Origin: Manihot esculenta
Taxonomy: Eukaryota; Streptophyta; Magnoliopsida; Malpighiales; Euphorbiaceae
Length of the DNA stretch: 64,000 nucleotides
Reading direction: 5' to 3'
Assembly (NCBI RefSeq): GCF_001659605.2
Contig: NC_035174.2
Span: 20,906,027-20,970,026 of the forward strand
Both the position numbers and the translations under genes were made by a program. The notes below the pieces were generated by a model. That model was not told the DNA's origin and did not search any database. It saw nothing but the letters and a program-made list of their open reading frames with translations. Each line of letters opens with the position of its first letter. Position 1 is the stretch's first letter. Positions 36,431-46,107 of this stretch are shown here, piece by piece.

Positions 36431-38117
36431 CTCTGTAACGACCCGGAAATCCGACCCGTTACCGGCGCTAGGATCCAGATCGGCTTAAGGCCGCCGGGAC
36501 CCGTAGCAAGCCTACATACCTCCTGTAAACCTGTGGAATCCCATACATAGCAACATATACATGATCTGTAAAAAAAAATTTTCTTTTCTCTTATCCAAGC
36601 AAAACCTGTGCATGCACAAAATCATACATAAACCCCACACTGGAGTCCTCATCAAATACTCCAATGGGGTATCATCATCATACATAACAGCTTGTATAAT
36701 CATGGTCATTAACATCATTACTCATTAAACACTCTGTACATAATGGGGATTCACACACCTCTAGGTCAAGCACTACTATAATCCTCATTACATCATCAAA
36801 TCATTCATTACATCACATGGTCATAAATACTTATTGCATCAATGTTCATGTCCACTACTATCTATTACAACATACATGACTTGACTTCACTCTAGCCGAC
36901 TTCTTGATCTCTCCTGTACCTGCAACTCTGGGGATAAAGGGAGTGGGGTGAGCTACTAGAGCCCAGTGAGCAGAAAACTAAAAACATTTGTTTTAATTCC
37001 TCCATTTTTAGGTATATTATTATTCATTTTACTATTATTATTATCATATAACTTCTTCTTATTCATGCTTTCATGTATGCGCCATAACACAAACATTTCA
37101 CAACAAGGATGAACTTGTCACCATTTAGCCCCAATCTTTCTTACTTATACATGCCGGGGGCGTAGAGCCGTAGCGGGCACACCCGGACTTCCATAATCAG
37201 TCATAGTGCCAGGGGCGTAGAGCCGTAGCAGGCACACCTGGACTCACATAGGCTATCATGACATACAAGGGCTAATGGATCATTCAACATTCATCCACAT
37301 CAACAACAAAGTATGCAATGCAACATATTCGTGAATTCTAATGCAAACAACCTAATATTGCATGGCATAATGATGCATGGGCAATGCTTTATGATTCATT
37401 CATTTATTCATTTACTTTAAAGCTTAAGGGGTTGTTCCACTCACATGGTAACTGAAGCTTTAACAACGAACTCTGAACGACTATCTCACAACCGGGGGTC
37501 TCGGTTCCTCGGGTCCGAACCTACACAGGTGGACTCAAATGAGGCACCAAACATACATGAACATGACTCTATAATACTCCCCAAAAACCCCCTAAAACAT
37601 CCTGAAAACATCACATGAAAACATGCAAGAAATGGCTGAACAGGGCACTTTCAGCGGCACCTTCGGCGGCCGAAAGTCCTGGACAGAGACGAAACTCAGG
37701 TAGGTTCGGCGGCACCTTCGGCGGCCGAAAGTGCCAGACAGAGACGAAAGTCTCTTTTCGGGGGCAACTTCGGCAGCCGAAAGGCCTGCCTCCCCAGCCA
37801 TGTTCGGCGGCCGAAAGTACCTTCGGCTGCCGAACCTGGTTTCTGCCAAAGGGCAGAAACTTGGCTCTCTTAGCACATTTCGCCTCCAAATCTTCCAAAC
37901 ATGCATATTGTTCAACCAAAGCATGCATACAAGTTCCTAGGGGCCTCAAACATGCATATACCCCAACTACAACACTTCAATCACACACAATCAAGCTACA
38001 TTGTTCAAAAAGTTATCAAAAACCCATAGGTTTAACATATACCCTAACATGCATTCTACCCCTTAAAACTTCATAAAACTAGTTTAAATCATACATTGAG
38101 CTTAAGATCGGCTCTTA

Positions 38118-38118
38118 C
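38118..38118 (-). promoter_or_regulatory. Candidate 5' splice site of the E5 leader intron
   Basis: The minus strand reads CAAGAG/GTAAGAG. This strong donor match is present at the same place in every chromovirus LTR of the window. Paired with the acceptor at 36172 it would remove about 1.95 kb, including the primer site. Inference only; no RNA data. Confidence 0.45.
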
Positions 38119-38351
38119 CTCTTGAAGATCGAGGGTTGAGGAGATCTAGACTTGGAGATGGGAGAAGTTCCAACTTTTGGTCTCCAAGCTCCAAAACTCG
38201 TTCTAAGTTCAAAGATCTTCAAAACCAAAGTTATAAACTTGTAAAGATCATGGAAAAAGGAAGGAAAAACTCAAGATTGGGGAAGGATGGCGGAATGCTC
38301 ACCTTGGCCGAAATGGGGAGAAAAAGCTCGCCCATTTTCGGCTAAGGGACC

Positions 38352-38359
38352 CTTTTATA
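38352..38359 (-). promoter_or_regulatory. E5 5' LTR TATA box
   Basis: TATAAAAG on the minus strand in the context CCACTATAAAAGGG, conserved in E1, E3, E5 and E8. It lies directly downstream of the U3 palindrome cluster. Confidence 0.75.
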
Positions 38360-38717
38360 GTGGCTGGCCAGACCACGTTCGGGGGCCGAATGTGCCTCCG
38401 CATCCATGCAAATGTTCGGCGGCCGAACATGAGGTTCGGCGGCCGAACCTTGACTTCCCTCACTCATGCTTTCGGGGGCCTAACGTGCCTCCAAAACGCA
38501 TGCATGTTCGGCGGCCGAACATCGGAGTTCGGCGGCCGAACCTGGGTTTTTCTCCAAAGATTTTTCATGCAAAAACTCATTTAATTTCTTACTTAAAAAC
38601 ATGAAATACATGAAAACATTTCATAAAATCATAGTTTTACCCTTCTAGAGGTTTCCGACAACCGAGATTCCACCGGACGGTAGGAATCCCGATACCGGAG
38701 TCTAGCCGGGTATTACA

Positions 38718-38722
38718 AATGC
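38718..38722. repeat. E5 target site duplication, right copy
   Basis: AATGC, identical to 28758-28762. Confidence 0.95.
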
Positions 38723-39019
38723 AGATCATGTATAGGCATGGAGGCTGATCAATGATGAGACATGCACATATGCAAGGGTATAGTATTGAATCAAATTAAT
38801 ATTTAATTGTCCAACCATACACAACTCAAAACACTAGAAACACTTAAAGCTAACCTAAACTTCCACATGCATTCAACAAAACCACTCATCACATGGACAT
38901 TTTAGTCTTAAATCATAAAAGAAGAAAAAGACACCATCCTTTGCATGGATTTTCATAACAGCAAGTCCAACAACGCATAACTCACATTGAACCCAGAAAC
39001 AAAGAGTTTTGAGAAAGCC
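38723..39019. other. Unassigned AT-rich flank
   Basis: Continuation of the sequence left of E5. No coding frame or repeat boundary is recognisable. It may be the decayed R-U5 half of the relic LTR that resumes at 41022, but the similarity is too weak to claim. Confidence 0.5.
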
Positions 39020-41021
39020 TGTAATGATCCGGGAATCGGACCGCTACCGGCGCTAGAGTTCAGTTTGACTTAAGGTCGCTGGAGCCCGTAGCAAGTCTAC
39101 TATACATCATGTTACAATGGATATAATCCCGTACATAATCACATGAATAAGAAAAATATAATCATTACATGAACCAAGACTCAACCTATGCATGGCATCA
39201 TAACTGAAAATATAAAACCCATATTAGAGCTCTCATCAAATACTTCAGTATGGTCAACATAACATGCCTCAAGCTCGATTCAAACATAACTTATACTTAA
39301 AAACTTTTACATAAAAGGATCATGAAATAGGGATTACAAGAAAGAACTCAGGCAAAGCACAATTCTAATCCACAAATTAATACATGTCTATAGCTATACT
39401 ATTACAACAAGCTATACCAGCAACTCAGCCGACTTCTCGAGCTAACTCTAATCCTGCAAACCTGAGGTTACGGAAAAGGAGATAAGCTACAAGAGCCTAG
39501 TGAGCAGAATAAAAAAAAATAGTTCAATAAAATATATGATTGTATGAATGCATCACAACACAAGCAATTCACATCGACATGGACTTGTCACCAGTAACCC
39601 TCTACAGATTTCAATAGTGCCCGACCCACGATGGGTGCTTCTCAGGACTTTCTCTTAACCATAACATAATATATCCATAGTGACAGGGTATAGAATGGGT
39701 CTAGACTTGGACTTTCTCTTATATATTGCCAGAGGCGTAGAAAGGGTCTCGACTTGGACTTCCGTATCCATCATAACATATCATAACCTACTCGAGGGCT
39801 AGTACATCATCCAACATCCATCCACAACAACAATAAATTATGCAATGCATCATATTCGTGAACTCTAATGCAAAACAACCTAATTACATATACATGGTAT
39901 TCATGATGCATGAGCATGCTTAAAAAGTTTGATTTCTTTAAATAACAATTTAGTTTAGTTCTACTCACCTCTGCCTAGCGCACGCCTAATATTGAAGCAG
40001 TTATCTCATTGTAAGCCTCTAAGGTCTCTCAAGTCTAATCCTACACAGATGGACTTAAATGAGGGATCAAACATAACTTTTACAATACTTAAAACAATTC
40101 CAAGAAACCCCTAAGAATAAACAAAAACACTCGTAGGAAACAAGCAGAAAAAGGCTGAATAGGAGACTTTCAGCGGTAGATTCGGCAGCCTAAAGTTCCT
40201 TATAGATCTGAAGGTCAAAACCTTCGAAGGCAGGTTAGGCGGCCTAAAGGCTGCCTCCACAAGCAGGTTTAGCGGCCGAACCTGAGTTCTCTAGCAAGGT
40301 AGAACCCGATCCTGCTCTATACTCACAGCCACCAAATGCTCCGATTCTCACATGCAATAGCTCACAACATCCCAAAATAACTTTAGAAGCCTCTAAGCAA
40401 CTAAAAGGCCCCAAAACTACATGCAAACACTTATAGCACCTCAGCATCTAAGATTCAAAGTAGAAATGGGAAAAAGGTCCTAAAGTTAGCATGCATTCTC
40501 CAAACATTTAAAACACCAATAAACTTGTTGAAAACCCTCAGAAATTAGAAGAAAGGCAAGGATTTGAACTTACCTCTTGGAGACACAATGGTGATAGCAA
40601 CCAAGACTTGGAGAAGAGGGCAATCGATCTCCGGAGGTCTCCAAAGGTTAAAACTTGAAATGCAAACTCAAAATTTCAAAATCAAAGAAAAAGCTCATGA
40701 ATTCTCTAAGAGATTTGAAGAAATCTCAGTAAGAACATCAAGGAATCATAGGCCTACCTCTTTCTGGAAGAAGAGAGGAGAGTTTCTCCTAAAAATCGGG
40801 CTGAGACCCTTTTATAGCTGGGTCTGCCAGCTAATGTTCGGCGGCCGAACTTTGATGACTTGAAAACTATTTTTTTAAACACATTTTAAAAATGCTTCAA
40901 ATTCATTTTATAGAAACCCTATTTTACCCTTCTAAAGATTCTAACTTCAAGATTTCGAATTCCAATGGAGATCCCGTCAGAAAGTTGGAATTCCAACGCT
41001 AGAGTTTAGCTAGGTATTACA
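39020..41021 (-). repeat. Old solo-type LTR of the chromovirus lineage (2002 bp)
   Basis: It starts TGTAATGATCCGGG and ends TAGGTATTACA. Inside are the family landmarks: the GCTACCGGCGCTAG block near the start, a decayed minisatellite (about 39615-39762), two decayed palindrome clusters (40167-40285 and 40834-40850), donor-like CTTACCTC and a TATA box (40816-40809, minus). No internal region adjoins either end. The flanks AAGCC (left) and ACGTC (right) do not match, so either the duplication has decayed or the junction was made by recombination. Confidence 0.8.
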
Positions 41022-41455
41022 ACGTCAAACTTACCTCTTTGAAGGGAGACAACCACAACAACAACGAAAGGATTTCGAAGCAGAAAAAGTGATGAACTCT
41101 GAAGATCCCAAGAGCTAGAACTTTGAACTCAACTTGATTCTTCAAAACAACGGGTAAAACTCATGAATTTATAAAGGAATTGAAGAAAATTCATGCAAAA
41201 ACATTAAAGGGCCTTAGGCTTACCTATGCCCGAAAGGAGAGAGAAGAATTTCTCTCAAAATCGGGTTGAGGCCCTTTTTATAGCTCGGTCTACCAGCTTA
41301 TGTTCAGCCACCGAACATAAGAGGTTTGGCGGCTGAAACTTGATGATTTGAAAATCTTATTTTTTTTAAACACCTCATAAAAAACTTCAAATTCATTTTA
41401 TAAAAACCTTATTTTACCCTTCTAAAAATTTCAATTTTGAGATTCCAGATTCCAA
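41022..41455 (-). repeat. Truncated, diverged LTR relic (U3 and promoter half)
   Basis: It aligns by eye with the right part of the LTR at 39020-41021: donor-like AACTTACCTC, CTCATGAATT, the CCTTTTTATAGC promoter block (41274-41282), the GTTCAGCCACCGAACATAAG palindrome remnant, then the terminal AATTCCAA, where it stops abruptly at 41455. It may be the target into which the solo LTR inserted, or a partial duplication. Confidence 0.65.
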
Positions 41456-43382
41456 TGTATGACGACCTCCGCTATGTCTACTTTATCTATAATCTACATG
41501 AGGTAAAAACCAACACGCTGAGCTAATATTCAGTGAGTGATTTCAAAAAAATAATGAAATAAAGTAAGTGTATTCATATAGATACTTAAATAAACAATTA
41601 CAAGCATGTAAAGTGTAATTAATATGATACAAAGCATACTTGTCAAACTTCTTAGTATAAGATATGAGTGCCATATGTATATTTATGCACAACAAGGATT
41701 TCCTTCATATTCAATAAAAACATCTTCTTTTGCCACTATTGCATATTTTATATTTATAGCAAATCATCATAGCTTAGTGCATGCAATAGATATAGACATG
41801 TTAACATTCACTGATAATTTCATAAAATCGAGTATTAATCTTAATTAGATTCTTAGCCCTTATAAATATATAGTAGAGTCAACTAGGTAGTAAAGAGTTA
41901 TAACGGTAGGCACAAGATGCCAAATGGTAGGCTCAAAGGCCAAAACTGTGATAGCAGGGCTCTGTGGCCATGCTTATGAGGTACTTGATATGTAACCTCA
42001 AATATAAATCATGTATTGGTAGCAGTATTGCGAACTCTATATGTTTATATGGCATGCCATACCCTTAAGCTAACATTGACTCCTATTAAGTTTACCAAGG
42101 CCAAGTATCATTAATTCAATGTATCAATTGTTTTGATGTAAATGCACGCCATTTGAAGCTGTTTCAAATCATTTCCAGAATACATATAACATATATCAAG
42201 GTTAACAAAATGAGAAACTCATAGCAAATAGTGCAAAACTTTGTCGACTTAGCATTCCAATATTACGTCAGGTCAATTCCTTTCTTGCATTTCACACCAC
42301 TAACAAGTAAAGAATGACAAGTTTTACTCAAATCATCATGTACAAATAAGTTTTATTATCAAGCAAGTATGTGTGAAAATCAAGTACGATAAGTAAACAC
42401 GTGCGTAATTCTTACCGATTAAGCAAGCATGTCAATTTTTATACATTCCAATTCAAGAGGGCTGCATTCTATGATATTTTGCATCAATTTTTCAAGTACC
42501 TTAAAGTTATAATTTGACTTAAGTTTCTTATAATAAATGTGTATTTATGTATTATCTTTCCAAAAAGATATAATTCATTCAAATCTGATCACCCTAGCTT
42601 AAATTATGAATTTTTCTTTACAAGCTGCTCAATAAGGTCTTAATCAGTCCAGTATTGTTACTTGTTTATAGTATTATAAAACATATAAGATGCATGCAAT
42701 TCCATACAAATTCAAGCTTAAGTGTCTGCTACAAAGTTTTATGTATACTTCTTAAAATTTATTTGGCAATGGTCTTAACACATTTCATTGAATACATAAT
42801 TAGTTATGGTATAATTAATACAGTTTGTTTCGGATACTCTATTATTGTATCCAGTTTAGGTTCACTTGCAATTTACATCATTTTACCTACAAATTCAAAA
42901 TTTTTAGGCCTATTTTCATTAATTACACAATGAGTTATGAAGCTGCTAACACATGTTGCCCTGTTAAAATCTATCCTGCCAGGTTTGCACTTTTAACTCC
43001 CATGTTAAATTGCTTTACGTTAAGCCTTTCAAACACTATTTAAACATTCATATTAAATACTTACATAATCAAAGCAACATTTACAGCAAGTAAAATCAAT
43101 CTCTAATTTCACATATTTATGAGAAAATAAAAAGAAAACAGAAAAATCATACAAACACTAAACCTTTCTTGAATTTCTCTTTCTTTTCCACTTCTACTCT
43201 CTAGCTATCTCCTTTCCGTTTGATGTTTCTTCACTTAGATAAACTTATATCTTAGAAAAGGATTGAATAAATTGAAAATTAAAGCTTTATAATTCAAATT
43301 CATGTATGAAGAAATGAGAAAAGACTATTTTCTACACATTTCTAAGCTCACATTTGATTTTCAAGCTTGGTGCATATGGAAC
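41456..43382 (-). repeat. Probable diverged LTR relic, left part (split by E6)
   Basis: It begins TGTATGACGACC right where the previous relic stops. It holds a CTGAGCTAATATTCAGTGAG block like the TGAGCTACTAGAGCCCAGTGAG block of the chromovirus LTRs, and a short repeated GGTAGGC...GCCAAA segment (41905-41945) where those LTRs carry minisatellites. It is AT-rich without coding potential. With 50208-50924 it would make an LTR of about 2.6 kb ending ATGTTACA. The assignment is tentative. Confidence 0.4.
43378..43382. repeat. E6 target site duplication, left copy
   Basis: GGAAC, identical to 50208-50212. Confidence 0.93.
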
Positions 43383-44789
43383 TGATAGCGGTTGTCGAAG
43401 CCGTCAAAAATAAACCTATTAAACAATCAACAATTAACTTGTAGATAGTGGCAATAGGGTCGAACCACAGGGATTTGACACTACAGATTTTCCTAATAAT
43501 GACTTTGTCAAGTAAATAACAAATAATTAAAAGATGGGGGTTTTGTTTTGATGATTAAGACTAAATAACAAGAGAAAGAAATAATTTAAATAGATGAAAT
43601 TTCAATAGGAGAAGAATTCTAGTTGAAGTATGGATCTATTTCAGTTTGTTTAGAATTGATCATTGATCTTTTTGATACTCTTATTTATTTCAATAAGTTA
43701 GTTTAGGACGTGGAAGACGCTTCTCACAATCCAAATTCCTCCTTAGTTTTAGTTTGTTTAGGAAACGTTCGCTAATCAAACTCTAGTTAACAAGTTGCCA
43801 AGGAACGTCATTGGGGCTTTTAGTATCGAACAACTGTTAACTGCATTAGGACTTAGAGAAACTCAACTCTAACTTTGCCAACCGTGTGGTCAAGTTTAGA
43901 TTATGCAACTGATTATACTTGTGTTTAAGCAATCTATGCAATTACGGACCTAAATTATTCAAACAATATATTATTAAAGCAATTAAAAGCAACAGGCCTT
44001 CATTGATTCTAAAAGCAAAGCAATAATTATAGAAAGATCAAGTTGCATAAATATTGAAAGTAAACAAGAGTTTAATAATGGAGATTTAAATCTCCCAATT
44101 CATCACAAATCTGAAATTTTCCAACTTCAACTAGAAACAGAGGAATTTAGCCACTCATGGTGGATAAAATCACGAAAGAAAAAGAAAGAAGAATGGAGAG
44201 GTTGCCGCAGATTTGCTGCTGTGATTCTGCAGTGGTTCTGATGGTGGAGAGAAGATGATGCTGGTTAGATGCTGCCCCCTTTTATAGCTGAAGAATCCCA
44301 ATCCAATTAGGGATTGGAAATCCCTAATCTTGATTTGATCTTTTGTAGTCTTTGATTCCTCTTTGGATCTTGTATTTAATCGTGAATGGAATTCCTCAAG
44401 TGAAAGACCCTTTTCGTGGCTCTTGGGACTGATCTTGCAGTGTTTGAAATGGATTTGGACTTCTCCACTTTTGAATTTTGGTTTTCTGCACATTTTCTCG
44501 CTTATGCTGTCCTTCTCTGCGTCAAAGTGATTTGGGCGGGTGATTTGGGCAGATCACTTGCCCAAATCATTTCTGTGAGCTTCCAGGTTTCTGCCTCAGC
44601 TTCGTCTGCTTGATTTGGCCAAATCACTCTGACCCAATCACTTTTCCAGCTTTTTCTGCACTTTTTCTCCAACTTTCCATTTTTTTTCCTTTCTTGCAAA
44701 AACATAACAAAAACCATAAATTAAGCTGGAAAATGTGTATTTAAGCAATAATAAAGATAATAAAAATGTGGCTAAATTATGTTTGATCA
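43383..44789 (-). repeat. E6 3' LTR (1407 bp)
   Basis: It starts TGATAGCGGTTGTCGAAGCC and ends GTTTGATCA. TATAAAAGGGGG is on the minus strand at 44286-44275. U3 (about 44290-44789) contains the repeated word GATTTGGGC/GCCCAAATC between 44525 and 44640. Confidence 0.92.
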
Positions 44790-44825
44790 AATACCCCCAC
44801 ACCTAGCTTTTTGCTTGTCCTCAAG
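44790..44825 (-). promoter_or_regulatory. E6 polypurine tract
   Basis: The minus strand has GTGTGGGGGTATT abutting the LTR, preceded by TTGAGGACAAGC. A second copy of this combination lies at 45667-45702. Confidence 0.8.
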
Positions 44826-46107
44826 CAATAAACAACTTAGTCAATCAAGCTCCTTTTTCTTTTGAGCCTAAGTACCACTTAATCAACCCCCCTTAGACTC
44901 CCAAATTGAAGTATCACAGTATAGAGTACATGCACTAAGGTTGTTCTCCCTTTTCCTTGTTTCCTTTCACCTACCATGGCCAAGAGAAAGGTTTTTGGTT
45001 CAATCATGCTTATTCTTTTGTTTTAAGCTTGATGCAACCCTCTAAGAGTAACTTGCCCTTCTTTTTAAACACACTTTTTATTCAGCAGCACTTTTTCTTT
45101 ATTCTTGCCTGAAAAAGTCATCAACCTTTTTACGCGAAGGTGCATATTGGTGATACCCACCCCCGGTTACTCAGTTAGTCACTTGTTCAAGTGGCTACTA
45201 GCTCTGTTCATAGCTCATTTGACCATTGGAATAGGTTTATGATTTGTGCTTTGTGCTGATTTTTCTTTTTATTTTCTTTTCATAATAGTTTGGACAAATC
45301 AGCTCATAGGGAGTTACACTAACTTTTTATTTGCATGTATTTATATTTTTATTTCCCTTGACCACAGCAAATTTAAGGATTCAATTCAAGAAAAGAACTT
45401 CCAAAGTGAAGGTAGCACACTGTAATTGATTCAATTTAGGCTTAAAGGGGTGGAAAATCAATGGGGTCATGAGATAGGAAGCCTTGTTATCTATGCTGAG
45501 TAGAGCAAAAGCTAAAACAAAATTCTATGTGTGTGCAGAAAGTGAAAAATGTGTGCAAAAGAAAAATGTGTGAAAAGAAAAAAATTTTTTGGTGTGTGTC
45601 ATAGGGCAAAAAGATGCAAAGAGAGACAAAAAGAAAGCAAAAGATAGTGCAAAAATAATCCAACAGTACCCCCACACCTACTGCAAACATTGTCCTCAAT
45701 GTTTAAACAAATATATAAAAAAATTAAGAAGGAAAGGGAAAGGGACTTCCTGGCCTGTGGGTGATTTGGCCAGGTGATTTGGGTAAATCACTCGGCCAAA
45801 TCACTGTCTGTCATGGCTTGCGGGCAGGAAGTGGTCCACCAGCAGTTGCAACAGGTGCTCCATATGATGTATTCTGTCCTCTATTCTGCTGAGACGAGCC
45901 TCTACTGTCTGGTCTTGAGGTGCTTCTCGTGGTACCTCATCTGCTTCTTGCTGTGGTGCCTCCTCTGCTGGCTCCTATACTGTCATCTCTACTGTAGTTA
46001 AGTTCTGCTGATTTTCCCATCGATTTGCACAAATCGCCTCTGTTGGGTTGCCTCCCAGTAGCGCCCTAGTTTAAAGTCGCGAGCTGGACTTTTCTGACTT
46101 GAAAGGC
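44826..46107 (-). other. E6 3' non-coding region
   Basis: No conserved open frame; an env-like gene, present here in some Athila elements, is absent. The region contains a second polypurine-type motif (45667-45702) and several GATTTGGGC-type palindromes (45763-45808 and near 46022). Confidence 0.6.

Larger units (their letters stand above)
28763..38717 (-). mobile_element. E5: intact young chromodomain Ty3/gypsy retrotransposon
   Basis: The element is complete and 9955 bp long: two 2284-bp LTRs, polypurine tract, one open gag-pol frame, primer site, and a perfect AATGC duplication on both sides. By eye the two LTRs differ at about six positions (near 28996, 29319, 29386, 29926, 29970 and 30675 of the left copy), with no indels, which marks a recent insertion. 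It is the one element in the window that looks able to code for everything needed for transposition. Confidence 0.96.
36434..38717 (-). repeat. E5 5' LTR (2284 bp), promoter LTR
   Basis: U3 spans about 38360-38717 and the TATA box is at 38359-38352 (minus strand), so transcription should start near 38325 and R-U5 is about 1.9 kb. U3 holds a palindrome cluster (about 38381-38540). A second cluster (about 37648-37840) lies in the transcribed part. Donor-like sites are AAG/GTGAG (intron start 38302) and AGAG/GTAAG (intron start 38118). The minisatellite is at about 37152-37242. Confidence 0.95.

Noticed and set aside
42655..43043. Open frames of 70-90 codons in the AT-rich relic
   Set aside because: Compositional open frames, hydrophobic by AT content, with no conserved motif and no homologous copy.
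44170..44493. 107-codon minus-strand frame in the E6 3' LTR (partial copy at 49727-49912 in the other LTR)
   Set aside because: It lies in U3, is broken in the partner LTR, and has no retroelement domain.
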